Of a stretch of DNA of 64,000 bases, positions 44,466 through 57,640 are shown piece after piece. Location: positions 75,323,912-75,387,911 of the forward strand of contig OZ026518.1 in NCBI GenBank assembly GCA_964019695.1. Direction: 5' to 3'. Position 1 is the stretch's first letter, and every line of letters begins with the position of its first letter. Origin of the DNA: Loripinus fragilis. Taxonomy: Eukaryota > Mollusca > Bivalvia > Lucinida > Lucinidae. The notes under the pieces were generated by a model. That model searched no databases. It was not told the DNA's origin and saw nothing but the letters and a program-made list of their open reading frames with translations. Both the position numbers and the translations under genes were made by a program.

Positions 44466-44949
44466 TAAAGGCATGAGGTGTTGTTATGTTGGCATATTTG
44501 GTGATAATAGGTGGTTAATTTTCTTTGAAAACAAATAGTTTTGGTACCATATTTACCCTAAATATAGTCTGATGTCATAGTGTTGAGCAAATGGTAAACT
44601 GTGACTGTATGCATCCAGATCAGGCATCTTGAAGGAGCATTACTCATCTGACATGTTGTAAATTTGACTCATTGCAGTCTATGTACAGACTGGAATTAAC
44701 CGAATAATTAGGGTCTGTATGGTACTTTACATTATTCAAAATGCCTAAAATACACTTCCAATGAGTACTGACAAAAAGTTAGATAGGTCCAGAATTAGAT
44801 AAAAGAAAAATTAGTGTAAAATTCTGAATGTTCATATTTTCTTAGCTGCCAATTTGATAATTCGTTTTGTGTGGTCAAAAGAACCGTTTCATTCATGATT
44901 GAGATGTATGTTTTGGTTATGAAATAAGAATATTTTTCACAACGTGCTC

Positions 44950-45845
44950 TTCTTTGGAGGCTTATGTTTTTCATGATTTTCTACCTTTAGACAGAAGTCT
45001 AGTGAGTTTACTCATGGAAATAACATTTTAGAAGTGAATCGAGAGTTTGAGAAAAATTTCAACAGTTTATCACAACAAATACGCCTCAATCCTAACAAGC
45101 CCTCTGCTTTGCCATGTTAGATTTTCTAGGTCCAGATTAAGGGAGGATTGGGAAAATGTACACAAATGCATCCATTTAGATTAAGAAATTATCCAAATAA
45201 CCAGATAGGAGAGACCTGTTTGCTTTAATACAAAAATAGGGTCTGTTCAGCTACATATACTAGCTTAAATTTTGAAGAAAAATGGTGTAGTAAATGTAGC
45301 CGTTATCAGGATTATACTGCCCAAGCACATAACTACAGAAGTGCAGGTCTGTTTATGCCTTTGCATATAGGTTTTCTCTTGAGGAGGTTTAAAATAAGCG
45401 CAGCATTCCTTTCTGAATTTTTTCCTTATATGGGAAACGTAATAACTTGGTTTCTACTGGCAAAATACCACTTTGGTGTATTATAATTATGGTACATCTC
45501 ATTCTATAGGCTTTAAACTTTTAAAGTAATGATACCATTAAATATTTTGGAAAAACAGATTTTAAGGCTGTTTATATGTTGATACATTTTTAATTTCCAT
45601 TTATTCTGTGGTATCACAGGCAGTCTTAAGATTAAGTTTTGATTTGAAGTGAAAATGCCAATACCAAGCCAGTGCTTAAGCAATTCTAAAGCGTTATCAG
45701 ATTCTGAACAGATCTGGCTTTCAGGTCAGCTGGCACATAAGCATCCCCATTAAAAGCTGATGCTTTGCTTTCTGTGTTGGCTATTTTGTCAGATTAGACT
45801 AGATACCATGTGTCCAGAATCCAGATAAAGCAGCTGTGTATAAAA
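44950..45845. other. Gene-free AT-rich stretch
   Basis: Nothing recognised. Confidence 0.4.
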
Positions 45846-45849
45846 ACAA

Positions 45850-45975
45850 GATTATTTTCTTATCCATCAGTTTAAACCTGTGTTTTGAGTGCTCAAAAGA
45901 ACCGTCTCATTGAGGCGGTTCTTTTGAGTACCTTTGGTTAAGAGATAAGCAATTTAATTTTAAAGTACACACTCT
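45850..45975 (+). repeat. Hairpin family H0
   Basis: TGCTCAAAAGAACCGTCTCA / TGAGGCGGTTCTTTTGAG, a near-perfect stem. Confidence 0.7.
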
Positions 45976-46099
45976 TATCTGGATGGCAGGACCAAATTGG
46001 CATGGTCTTCATATTTTGTGAAATCCCTGCATGTCTCTGATATATCTATTCCCATATGTTTAGCAAAGCCCTAGTTAAGACACTTTTTTTACACGTAAA

Positions 46100-46250
46100 A
46101 ACTGGACTACTAGTGTAGCCTGCTGATAACCTAAATACAAATAGCTTGGACCTAGATCAGGAACAACAAGATGTCGGTCCTGATCTGGATCCAAACTGTT
46201 TATCACTCTGATGGCTAAAAAAGGGGATTTTGAAAAAAACAGATGACAAA
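46100..46250. repeat. Hairpin family H2
   Basis: GCTTGGACCTAGATCAGGAA and CCTGATCTGGATCCAAACTG face each other across ~10 bp. Confidence 0.6.
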
Positions 46251-46595
46251 AAAGCAAGAAAAATTACCCAGCATGCAAAGAGTTGATCTTTCCTAGGGCT
46301 CTGTGTTAGTCTACAATTTAAAGTGCTTCTCCATTGCTCAAGTACATGATATAGTCTTATTTCCTTGCTTTTATGTAGAATATCAGATATACTTCAGTTA
46401 TCATTTCCAAATGTTAGTGCTTTTGTTGCTGGTTTACAGATAAGTTTAAAGTTATTTCCACCTTTGCTACTTATTTATTTATTTACCTGTATCTATCTAT
46501 AAATTACGAATGTTCATACAGATCCCATCTTAACAGCTGCATTTCTGATATTTTTTTGAGTTTTTGTTAAGAATCTCTGCCACAAGTCAAGAAAG

Positions 46596-46842
46596 CATGG
46601 GTGAAAGTTTTCAGGATTATTCCTGAATTCAGGATTTTGAGGCTGACTTTCCATAGAAAGAAAGTCAGCCTCAAAATCCTGAATTCTGCAGGTAATAATA
46701 GCTTTTCTGATTTAGTTTCAGTTTATCGAAAGGTATTTGACCATTAAATTTGGAATTTTTGATAATTTGGAGGCATACAGCACATTTTAAATTCCGATTT
46801 TCTAAAGTTCAGGATTTTGGAAATTTTGAAATTTCACCCATG
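46596..46842. mobile_element. TIR element H5
   Basis: Ends CATGGGTGAAAGTTTTCAGG and GAAATTTCACCCATG. The inner hairpin is GAGGCTGACTTTC / GAAAGTCAGCCTC. Confidence 0.7.
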
Positions 46843-46849
46843 AGAAAGT

Positions 46850-48430
46850 TAAGCCATTTTATTAATTGAAACCTTTCTGCCCTTTGGTTTGAGGAGGATA
46901 CATGTTATCCGTAAGGATGCTGGTTGATTGTTGACTAGTTTTTCTTTCACTTTCAACTTTGTTTTTCGTCAAGGATTTTTTTTGGGAGAAAAAACACAGA
47001 AATTTGGCAAATATTAGGGGCTAGGATCTGAAACTAATTGTCAAGTGAACCATGTCAATTTATATGTGATAGCCCATTTTAGAAAACCTTTCCATCTGAA
47101 TCTGAGTTGGCTTTCAATTTTTTCTGTAGAAAGGGTTCTGCTTTTGATAGCTACAAAAATTTAATGGTTACATGTAACGTGTATTAAGAAATTGAGACAA
47201 ATGGTATTTACATATAGTTTTATTTGAAGGGTAAACTTTCCTTTCATGCAGAATACAAGTCAGTAGACTAGACACAGCTTAATATTATGTATATACATCG
47301 CAAACAGAAGTAGAAATGCAACATAGCATAGCAAGTGCTTAACATTGTGTAGTTTGTCCCCAAACTAGGAATCGAATTTGTGCTTGTTTGTATTGCTTAA
47401 GTGGGAGTTTGTACATATAAATGAGAGGACCGACATAACTCAGTCAGGCTGATTTATCAGTGTTGATCTGACAGTCTGACTGCATTTATTAATCTTAAAT
47501 TTTCTTGATACAACAGTCTATTGAGTCTAATATCTTGTATTTACCCAGATAAGCCTACTGGCCTTTTATGGGACAAAGGTAAACCATGCAGACCTAGATC
47601 AGCCACTGCAGAATGCAGTGTCTGAACAAGGCCTTCACTATTTGCTTCGAGAATGTTCTCTTAAAATTTGAATTAAAAAGAATGAAGATACCAAATTTCA
47701 TTGTTTTATTTAACTGTTAAAGGCAAAATTAAGAATTTTGTTACAATTTCTGGTCCTTCTATTTGGACACATTGCCATTAGTCATTAAAATTTGGGAAAA
47801 AGTGTATATAGAATAGTGTCGGTGATTTGACTAGCCATGCAGACCCAGATCAGACTGGTTCAGTAGAACAGTATGATCTGGATCTATGTTGCAGTCTTGG
47901 AGCTTAATGTCCCAATTCTTGTTATAAGGGTCATGTATAGTTCTTTGTATGCTTGATTTTGTATTTAAATGTGCTATTAAGTGGTCACTGGTAGTGGAGT
48001 ATAATATATAACTGGAGATTTTTTAAATATTGAATTTATCTGTAGAAAAAAAGTGCACTCAGATCTACACTGTTTGTAGAGAATTGTATAAAATTTGCAA
48101 AAAAATATTCATACACGTAATTTAAGGTACTTTACATGTATTTATAAATTCAGAAGTGAGAAATTGTTCGCTAAAAGCAGTTTCTAAAAACCCCAAAAAT
48201 TTTCTGGTATTGGAAAATACACACTTTTCCATTTGTCAAGTCAAAAGTTGGCTATTGAAAATTAGTCCCCTTTGCCATATTTTTAGGTTAATTTCATATT
48301 TAAAAAATCTTGTTTATGTGAGAATGTTTAAAGACACTTTTCCTACGGGTTCTAGAATGCTTGATAATATGAAAGTAAATGGTGAAAATGGGGAACCGAA
48401 AATCAAAGAAATACTACTTTTCATAAAGAA
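46850..48430. other. Gene-free stretch with weak hairpins
   Basis: Two short H2/H3-like units (about 47578-47650 and 47835-47890, ATGCAGACCCAGATCAG). A 92-codon frame at 48156-48434 shows no domain and is not called. Confidence 0.4.
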
Positions 48431-48655
48431 ATAGGGTAAAGTCTGGTATATTCGGACAGACAGCTAAATTCGGACATCCACCTTGTTTGTTTCATAGTTC
48501 AATTATTGGAATAAAAAATAAATTAACTAAGCAAACAGTGAAAATCCTGATGAGACGGCTCATAAGGAGCTGTCTCATCTGGATTTACACTGTTTGCAAA
48601 TGTGTGTCCCAATTTACCTGATGTCCGAATTAACCCAACTTCACCCTATTGGTCT
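48431..48655. mobile_element. TIR element containing a hairpin
   Basis: AATAGGGTAAAGTCTGG and AATTCGGACATCC at the left versus GATGTCCGAATT and AACTTCACCCTATT at the right. Inside lies a hairpin: AACAGTGAAAATCCTGATGA / CATCTGGATTTACACTGTT. Confidence 0.6.
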
Positions 48656-49379
48656 GGGAAAGCAAAATAATGGTCTGGGAACCAGCCAATCTAACATTGT
48701 TTCTGTTTTTACACTATGTCCATCTTCAAATCCTGCTGATTAGGACAAAATAGCTGAAACTAATACTTTAGCTTTTTTCTGGATTCTTTTTTCATGAACG
48801 CTAACATTTGTTGTCAAACAGTTTGGATAAAGATCAGGCCAGACGTTTAGTCAGGCTTGATCTGTAGGAAACTGTTTGCAAAGGTTATCAGCAGGCAACA
48901 AAATTGGTCACTGGCTCGGAAGGAGTTGAATACTCTAACTGCCATGGCTGAAAAAACTCATGAACTTTTTGAGTGTCGAAGGGTCTGATGTCTTTGTGGA
49001 AAGGTTTTCTATGATTTTCATTCCAAACTTATTTATTAGTGTGATATACGAGATGTATGTATGAGTGGACAGGGTTAGTAAGATGTGTGAATTGAATATA
49101 TATATGGCTAATACTATGAGTGTGTGGGATAAAAATGATGATGCGTAGTTGTGTAATAGTGAATGTTATTGACGTTTTCTTATGGTGCATTTTTGTTTTA
49201 TAATAAAAGATGAGATACCTTATCACCTCTTACTGTTTTATCATATTCCACAAACCACCCCAGCTCTCTAGTTTATAAAACTTTGTTCATGTTCAACTCT
49301 GAGCATAGAATTTCATTTGCACATAAAAACTAAAATGCTGAAAAATACGGACTTTTCATTCTTTCAAGCTCCTATATTC

Positions 49380-49503
49380 TGTATTTGTCATGCATATAAA
49401 TGTTAAAATGCCAACAAGATGTTGGCATTTTAACATTTCTGAGCATGATAAATCAATTTATCAGTTTAGTTCCATGTAAAAAGTTTTACATCCTCGGGGC
49501 CAA
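49380..49503 (+). repeat. Hairpin element H1, partial
   Basis: TTAAAATGCCAACAAGATGT-TGGCATTTTAAC retained; one outer half is missing. Confidence 0.55.
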
Positions 49504-49678
49504 GGTAATCCTGAAAAAGCAGCAGATGTTACTTTGATATTGTTATGCTTCATACAGAAACCAAGTAAGGCTCGATATTTGCTGTCAATCCTTATTTTCC
49601 ATATTCTGATAAACAAAGTATGTCGCCATAGGCACTCAATGGGTTTATGTTGAAACTGCAAGAATCTTTACTAACTCT

Positions 49679-49900
49679 GGTCCCGAGGTTCTAAAACTTT
49701 TCATGCTCAACTCAGCTGAGCACGAAATTTATCCTACTCATAAATGTTAAAATGCCACCAATTTTAACATTTGTAAGCACAATAAATACAACATCTGAGA
49801 GATTTAATTTAAAGAAAAACTTCTTTATTTGTCAGTATTCTAGGTTTTATGAGCAGTTGAAATTTCGTGCTCAGTTGAGTTGAGGATGAAAAAGGGTGTT
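49679..49900 (+). repeat. Hairpin element H1, core deleted
   Basis: Starts GGTCCCGAGGTTCTAAAACT and has CAGCTGAGCACGAAATTTAT. The central AATTGTTGG hairpin is shortened to AATGCCACCAATTTTAAC. Confidence 0.55.
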
Positions 49901-50990
49901 GATCAGATAAATTTCCCGACAGTCTAAAGGACTGTAAATGATGCTGTATTGATGCTCCCTAGATTTAAATGGACTAACTCATGAACTAAATGGTCCTTAT
50001 CACAGACTTTGTCACTAAAAATGTGTACACAGCTTAATGCCTTATTCTATATCTTGAGCATGCTAGCAGTGCAGGCTCTGGAGAAACTGTGCAGATGCGC
50101 AGGCTCGCCTGAGCCTTCACTGGTCGCCAATGCGATAAGTACCGAAATCTCATGTGTGCTGGCCCAAATATCATAAAAAGCTATTGTCTTAATATCACCG
50201 TTATATTTTTGCATATATATTATGTTACAAGTTCGTTGTCTCCATAGCTTCAGGTGCACATGCACCTCTGCTCCAGATATAGTACAGAAAAGAACTGACC
50301 GAAAAATGAAAAACTGCAGCAGAAGAGCTGCTACCTTGACATGATTTATAAGTTAATTTGAAAAAAATAATCGCTCCAAGGTGTATTTGACATTGACACA
50401 ATAGTTGGCATTGTTTTTTTTTCTCTACCTGTAATACAATGTGCATGTGTATGTAGTTGGATCTTCGTTGCTTTTGTCAATACAAAATTCAAATGCCATG
50501 GATATTAAAGTTGTGCAGTTGGTATAGTAGCCTTGGTCATGTACACAACAATGCAAACAACATTTATGAAAAATCTTAAAAAAAACTGACCACAAAAATA
50601 CACTGCACCCCTGTTAAGTTCATGCCTCTAGTGTACAAAGGGGTTAGTGAACTTTTAGGGGAATCATAAGTTCATGGTAAACCAATGGGGACTAGCAAAA
50701 GGGTCTTTTTGCAGCTGTAGGTGCAGTCGTAAAACAACGATACCAAACTGACGAAAAGTACATTTTTGTTTGAAAGCGTGGAGTTCACGTGAACGCGTTG
50801 CAAGCACTGCGGGGCCCACTTTCATTTTGCAACCGGGCAGATTTTAATGCATATAGAAATCATGGGTGATCGTTGATTCAGCACTTTTAACATCATAAGG
50901 CCAAAACATACGAAAACGTTACTTTTTTTTAATTTGCTTGAAGTCATTCACGAATGTGCTTGCACATGTACCCAATGGGTTGGTCCGAAC
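49901..50990. other. Gene-free stretch
   Basis: An H4-like unit at 50060-50170; otherwise unassigned AT-rich sequence. Confidence 0.4.
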
Positions 50991-51000
50991 CAGTACCATG

Positions 51001-51027
51001 TATGTGTGTGTGTGTGTGTGTGTGTGA
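51001..51027. repeat. (TG)n microsatellite
   Basis: TATGTGTGTG repeated to about 12 dinucleotides, then GAATAGCGATG of an H4 unit. Confidence 0.85.
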
Positions 51028-51289
51028 ATAGCGATGGCTCTGACGAGACTGCAGGAATGTGCAGGCTCGCCTGGGCCTTCGCTAGTCGTTTACAGGATAG
51101 GTACCATAATACATGGGCTGGCCTAAGTTTGTAATTTTTCGTTTCACGATTTCATTGAGTTGGTTTTCTTTTCAAGCTGTGCAGCCACCCGTTTCATGCT
51201 TAACTCTGTGCATGCTGAGTATTTTTTCATGCTTTTTTGACGTCTGCTGATTTTTTTCAAAATCATTTTTTCGAAAAATTCTTCCGGGG

Positions 51290-51440
51290 ATACAATCAGA
51301 GTGTCATGCAGTTTCGATCCAGATCAGGCCTGACGTTGCGTGATCTGGGTGCAAATTGTTTGCAAAGGTTACCACAGACGCATTTTGTCGTCACTGACGA
51401 CAAAAATCGTCACTGACGACAAAATTCGTCACAAGCAAGC
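51290..51440. repeat. H2 hairpin unit followed by a short tandem
   Basis: CAGTTTCGATCCAGATCAGG / TGATCTGGGTGCAAATTG, then CGTCACTGACGACAAAA in two copies with a third partial. Confidence 0.6.
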
Positions 51441-52171
51441 AAAGTGTTAAGTATTTCAAAATATTTTAAGCCGAGATTAATCTTTATGTTCGCTTTTAGT
51501 AAATAATATTTTGCGAAAATCCATTTGTGATGAATCGCCTCAGGTCTGTCTATCGTCGTTAAATGTCTACACTTCCCACGCGTCGTGTGTACGTCATTTG
51601 GGCCAATAGCACGCCATTGGTCGGAATCTCCACTAGTATGAGATTAGTGAAGGCTCTTCCGAGACCGTGCATATGCGCAGACTCGTCAGCCTTCGCTGCT
51701 CGCTGACGTGATATAAAGTTCATGTGCTGGCCCAAAATTTTAGTAATTTTGGTAACGCTGGGGGATTAAACTTGAGCTGGGTAGGAGATTGTCATCCCGT
51801 CAAACGTCGAAGACGTGTTACATTTTGGGGTAGGTAGGCGCTGCACAGATTTTTCTGGTTCTGTCTCGTGTGCGATGCCCTTCCCAGTCATTTGCGTTGG
51901 TGTTATAGTAACAAGAAGACATGTATTACCTGTGGCGAGATACTTATTCATAAATTACTGCAACGATCACGCCATACAGGTATTTTACCTTTGACACAGT
52001 GTTGGCTCAGGTCATAACCTGTCGACATTACGGTGACTTGGTCGCGCCATCAATGATCATGATCAATTTGATATAACCACCAGAACTTGGGACAGTCCAT
52101 GTGATAACTTCATATGCATTATCATGATTATATTGATATACAATAAAATATAATAATAATAACATAAACTT

Positions 52172-52335
52172 TATACCACCTTTACCTACTCTAACGATGT
52201 ACAAGGTCTACACTGATGTAGGCGGTATAAAATAGTTAATACCATGATTGTCCACATGTACGTAAGGTAATCCAGGAGCTAAAGCTCTTGGATTATCTCT
52301 ACGTACAGGTGGACAAGCCATGGTATAACTATTAC
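52172..52335 (+). mobile_element. Palindromic MITE, family M1, copy 3
   Basis: TATACCACCTTTACCTAC, GATGTACAAGGTCTACACTG, then the hairpin ending CCATGGTATAACTATTAC. A truncated relative with CGAGGAGATAATCCACGG lies at about 52419-52470. Confidence 0.75.
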
Positions 52336-52479
52336 ATCGCACTGATCCTTTTCAACTGAGCAGATGTTTGATCTGGAGTAGTACAATCACGTGCTATCCC
52401 ATCGTCGTATGCATGTGGATGGTTTGTGCGTCTGTACGAGGAGATAATCCACGGACAGACACTCAAACCATACAATATC

Positions 52480-53285
52480 CTTCTTTTTGCACCAGCATGC
52501 ATGTGTACTTTGTGCATCGCGAGACACTTGATGTAAAACATTGAAATATCAAGAAAAGGCGCAATAATATAATTTTATTTTATTCATTTTTGTGAGATCT
52601 ATAAATACAAAAAAACATCAACAACAAAAAACAACAACAACAAAAAAAAACGACATGTACAAGTGTACAAAACTGCACACAAAAAAACTTGGGGTTTATA
52701 ATGTCATACCGAATATTTCACTGGAATGCGGATGTCCTCAATATTAAGGAAATCCTGAACGCAATAATATAAACGCAACACAAATATAGTTGTTTTCAGA
52801 TGTTTAGTGATTTTGAGGCAAACTAAATGTTTAGATTGATCTGCACAAATAAGCAGTAGGCATGCATGTAAAAAGCCTTACCTAGGGGTTAAATTTTTTT
52901 CATGCTAAAATTAATGGTGATATGCATATCGTGCGTTGATTAGTTACATGGGCTGATCCGTAACTAAGCTATTGAATAATATTTACTCGCACATATTCAG
53001 GCCTTGTTCCTGGTTCGTATGACAATGGCAGTTTAAGAATAAAAAATATTAAGTTTCAAAAGATTTCGAAAGTGTATTTAAAATACCCAAATGTAAAATC
53101 AAGTCATGGAAGTATTTCATTATTGACAGTGTAGAACCAGAGCAACCAGCTAGAACAGGGTGTAACAGCCTCAAATATCTGATGTCACATACCGAAACAA
53201 TGAAATCAATGTACCGACGTCAAATTGCCACGCTGACGTTGACGTTGATTAATCTTTATTGCATCATAGACATGGGTAGTTAGAA
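52480..53285. other. Gene-free stretch
   Basis: A/AC-rich low complexity at 52605-52690 (AACAACAACAAC). No gene signal. Confidence 0.45.
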
Positions 53286-53399
53286 AGTACAAATGAGCCG
53301 TGACATGTGATTTCCAACAATGTGGCATTTTGACAAGTGAAGGCTCAGACAAGCCTGTGCAGCCTCCTTTTAAAGAGGCTAAGTCTGCAACTATGAACA

Positions 53400-53765
53400 T
53401 TTTTCGGAAAAAAATATTTTCTTTTAAAATCATTTGTAAAAGTAGAATTAAGTTATGTTTTCACAATAAATCTGTTCACTATAGCTGAAACTGCACGGAA
53501 AAGTGAATTATCATTTAAAATAGGTGTGTGTTTTCTATTGTTGGTAATTATTTGCGTCCCTCCAATAATTATAGACAGTTAATTTTTAACATAAATACTG
53601 TTGTTTTGATGCTGATAATTTGTTATGATTGACGAAATTGGTAAAATGTATACCGGAATTTTAGTTTTTTTGCTATGTTCTTGAAAAAAAGAAACATTTT
53701 TTCTAAAATTAAAAGATCAAAAGTTACAGACTATGCAGCTTTAAGCTTAGAACTCCTAATCTTGT
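53400..53765. other. Gene-free AT-rich stretch
   Basis: Lies between two H4 units; nothing recognised. Confidence 0.4.
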
Positions 53766-54135
53766 TCAGTTCATAGAATATTCAAGCGACAAGCAAAAGC
53801 TCTGATCAGACTGCGCGTATGCGCAGGCTGATCTGAGGTTTTGCTAGTCACACATACCAAATGTTGGAAATCTCATGTCGTGGCTCAAATATATTTGAAA
53901 GCCTTCAATTCTGAACTAAATTTCAATTGCGTTTAACCCGTCATTGTTTGTCCTGAATAAGTCCGCTTTTCACGTCTGTTGCACATATTCAAGTGCACTT
54001 CGGACAAGTTTTCTTTATGGAATCAATCAATATGAGCAGTTTGATTTGGGTCCATATTGTTTGCAATACAGACTACCTAAGACAAGAGGAACATATGAAA
54101 AATCTTAACTGGCGGGAAAAGGGTTTAATAATAAC

Positions 54136-54431
54136 CATGGGCGAATCCAGATGGGGAGGAGGGCAGGGGGTCCGGAACCCCCCTCCCTGAAAAATCACAA
54201 AACATAGGGTTTCTAAGCAATACTGTTCCAGATCCTCTGAAAAATCACAAAGCTACCAAGCCAGCATGCAATTTTGGGCCATTATCGGCACGCCAGCGAA
54301 ACGCCAAATAGCGTTTCGCTGGCGGGTCGATGATGGCCCGCTTATATTGGGTTTTGTTAAGATCGTCTCTCCTCTCTCTAAAACCCATAAAAATTGGACC
54401 CCTCTGACAAAACTTTCTGGATCCGCGCATG
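54136..54431. mobile_element. 296-bp TIR element with inner palindrome
   Basis: Ends CATGGGCGAATCCAGATGG and TTCTGGATCCGCGCATG. The centre has a perfect palindrome pair CGCCAGCGAAACGC / GCGTTTCGCTGGCG near 54290-54325. A half copy is at 4195-4348. Confidence 0.7.
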
Positions 54432-54903
54432 AAAAATATCCGGTAGAGATGACGTGATTAAGACACTTCAAAAGTCTTTAGATTTTAGAAAACATCCACA
54501 CTCTTTTTAGCTTTATGAAACTTCCCATTCTTAAATACTAGACGAGTCTAATTAATTTTTATGGTAGTTTGGTTTGTTCCAATTTTGCTGTAGCTTCTGC
54601 TCTGTTTGCCTATATTCAGGACACGATGCAAAGAAAAGAACATTGTTGCAAGCTTTCTAGGGTAACATGATAACTTGATGGTGTTATTCAAGTGCATTCT
54701 GGTCATGCACCACAGTCGTAAACATGAAGTGCACTCTGGTTCTTATGTTCTTATTATGATTAATTAAAACACCTCGTTAAATATTAAAAAAAACAAAAAA
54801 ACAACCATCTTGTTATTTCGGTTATATTTATTTATAGGATGGAAAGCTGGCTTCAGAGGCTTTGGTTTCAATGCTGCTTGGCTGATAACTTGGACCAAGA
54901 TCA

Positions 54904-55137
54904 GGCCCCGAGGTTATAAAACTGTTTTCAAATCAGCTGAGCACGGAATTTATCCTGCTCATAAATGTTAAAATGCCAACAATTGTTGGCATTTTAACAT
55001 TTATTAGCACGGTAAATACATCTGAGAGACTTAAAGCAAGAAACTTCTTTATTTTTCTGTATTTTATTATGAGCAGTTGAAATTTGGTATTGAAATAATG
55101 AAAAAAAGCATGAAAAAGTTTTATAACCTCGGGACCT
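54904..55137 (+). mobile_element. Hairpin element H1, full length
   Basis: Ends GGCCCCGAGGTTATAAAACT and GTTTTATAACCTCGGGACC; the centre TGCCAACAATTGTTGGCA is perfect. It is inserted next to, or within, an H2 unit (AGATCA upstream; CTCGACAAAACG downstream). Confidence 0.75.
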
Positions 55138-55139
55138 GG

Positions 55140-56680
55140 CTCGACAAAACGTTGTGCCTGATCTGGATCCAAATTGTTTGATACTCTTGTGGTACTCCCG
55201 AAATATTTTTTTCGAAAAAAGTTTGTTTTGAAAACGACCAGCAGACGACAAAAAAGCATGCAGGCAAAGAGTTAAAAAACATGCACCTATATATGCTTGT
55301 TTATGTTTTTCCTTTAAAAAATCTGGGGCAATGACAGATGAAGGTCGCTAATATTTGCTCTTATAAAACACAAATATTCATATACCTTCAGACAACAATA
55401 TCAATCTTAATTTTCTTTTCAGAAGATGAGATATCACATTTCGTGTAAGCAGGGGTCTAGCACAATACGTGTTTTTGTTGTAAATTTTTCAAAGATGTTT
55501 TTTTTCGAAATAAACTTCTTTCGGATGTATGGGCGTTGCTGTATGTAACCCAGTGCAAATTGTTGAGGCTATTAACAGCACATAAAATACAAATGCAATG
55601 ACCCGACAAACAATAATATAATAACACAAAAACTATAACTAAAAATAAATAAACATTTACAAACAAACAAAAATTTGACGTGGTAAAAATTAAACTTAAG
55701 CGTTGTTGAATATTACATTCAGCTGTAAAATCATAGATGGCTGCTAATTTCCCTTATAATATAAACGTTGATCCGAGATCATCATGCATCGAATTAACGT
55801 CGATTAGATATTTATTCTTGCTTGGTTATTTTAATCTTTGCCTACTGTTTTTGGTCGTCTACTGCTTTTCGAAAATATCTTTCAGGACTACCATCAGAGT
55901 GTCAAACAGTTTGGATCCAGATCAGGTCCGACAAATCGTCGGGCCTGATTGGGTCCAAACTGTTTGCAAAGACTATCAGCAGACGACCATGCACTAAGCG
56001 GCGGTTTGTAGGCACTATTATCGTTTCTATCGCTCACAAATTGCTAACAATATATAGAAGCCACCGGAAAGCAAATATTGTTTGAAATAAACTTCCAGGT
56101 TTTCACCACAAAGTACCACTTTGTTTTGTTTTATTTGATTCTTTACGTCCCATCAACAATCTTTCAGCACCACTTAGTATTCGTCTTTAAACTTTTTGTA
56201 TATTCAATATTCTGATAAATAACCTTAACACTATGCCTATACGTGTCGTCTGCTGCCCGGTCTGCAAGCAGTTAGGACCAATATAAGGCCCGACAGAACG
56301 TCGAGCATTATCGATTCCAAACCATTTGACACCCTAATGGTATGCCTGAAAGAATTTTTTCGAAAAAGTTGATTTTGAAAAAATCAGCAGACGAAAAAAA
56401 GATAATAAAGAATTACCCAGTAGAAAAAGATTATATTTTGAAATGATATCAAATGGTTATTTGGTTTCGGATGAAATTCTCATTTTAACGTTTTCAGTGC
56501 ATTTAACCATAAAAGCGCCAATCACAAAAAAAGTCGAACAATTTGTCATCTGTGAATTGTCAAGTTTTAGAACAGTGTAGACCCAGATCATTTGGCAATT
56601 AATTTTGCCTCTATACTTACATTAGCCAATAATATTTGCAAATATATGCAGCAGACGACTTAAGGAGGAGATATTTTCAG
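55140..56680. other. Gene-free stretch with three H2 units and one H3-like unit
   Basis: H2 at 55140-55258, 55880-55995 (GATCAGGTCCGACAAATCGT-CGGGCCTGAT) and 56245-56400; a SINE-like scrap at 56135-56175; an H3-like piece at 56575-56660. The 85-108-codon frames here are translations of these repeats. Confidence 0.5.
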
Positions 56681-56946
56681 AATGCGCTTTAAATTCTTTC
56701 ACTCAGCTTATTCTGACTTCTCTTGTCGGCATGCGAAAAGTGCCAGTTTTTTATGTGCTGGCATATATATTAATTTCAGTATGCATTTCAAAAGTTCAAA
56801 ATAAGTCCAAATATTTTCTCTTAAAGTTCCGTTTACAGCTTTTTTAAGATGTATTATCAAATTTATGTCCGCCTACATATGATACACCAGTGACATAAAT
56901 GTTTGATATTACCCCTTAATATGCTGAACGCAGGTATATCCTAATT

Positions 56947-57020
56947 TGAAAACAGTGTTGATCTAGATCAGCTGGCTTCCGAGAAGCCAGCTGATCTAGA
57001 TCCACACTGTTTTCACCTCA
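56947..57020. repeat. Near-perfect palindrome, family H3
   Basis: AACAGTGTTGATCTAGATCA + GCTGGCTTC / GAAGCCAGC + TGATCTAGATCCACACTGTT: a ~35-bp stem with almost no loop. Confidence 0.8.
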
Positions 57021-57379
57021 ACTTGTAACTTACAGGCAAAAAACTGGAACCCTGCGATGGAAAAGGAAATAAGGGAGACAAGTATGGATAATTTCGAAAA
57101 ACGGATCCTTCAGATATATAGAGAGCCTACAAGACACGGTTTTATTGAGTCTGTTCATGAGAACTAATGGAAAGTGCATCAATTCTCATGTCCCCTGGCA
57201 CCGGCTTAAGCAGTATGAAATTCTAAAATGTCGATGGCCAGCATGAAATTAAATTCTCGTTGCAAGAAATCCTGATTTTGTTGCATAAGAACAACACGTG
57301 ATCAGACTATTCTGTGCATTTTCGCAGTCTTCTGATCAGTGCATTTGTCATCGTTTCTCCGTAAAATACAATGCCTAGA

Positions 57380-57640
57380 CTTTCTTCATTCAAACTTCAA
57401 AAGCATAGCTAGTCTCTGTAACTGAACGTGCTGGTTTGAGCCATTACCAGTGGTGTGTTCAACAACGCGAGTGCTCGCGGGCGACTCATTGTTCTGGTAC
57501 ATATCTTTATTCATAATGTGTAAAGCCTGACATCAGTACAATGAGCGCTCGAGATCGCTCGCATTGTTGAACTCGCCTCGGATCGCAACTACCGAAGACA
57601 GGTTTTCGCGACGCGACGCCCCTCGTGGAACGTCATATTC
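57380..57640. mobile_element. TIR element H8, copy 2
   Basis: CTAGTCTCTGTAACTGAACG at the left matches the 42400-42425 region inverted; CCGAAGACAGGTTTTCGCGA at the right. Inside is a foldback TTCAACAACGCGAGTGCTCG / ...GATCGCTCGCATTGTTGAA (about 57459-57573). Confidence 0.55.

Noticed and set aside
41160..46000. CRISPR array
   Set aside because: Repeats are kilobases apart, palindromic, in an intron-bearing animal genome; not a regular array.
48156..48434. 92-codon plus-strand frame
   Set aside because: AT-rich, no motif, no splice context, next to a TIR element.
55737..56085. Two overlapping ~86-codon plus-strand frames
   Set aside because: They translate an H2 hairpin repeat and recur in part at every H2 copy.
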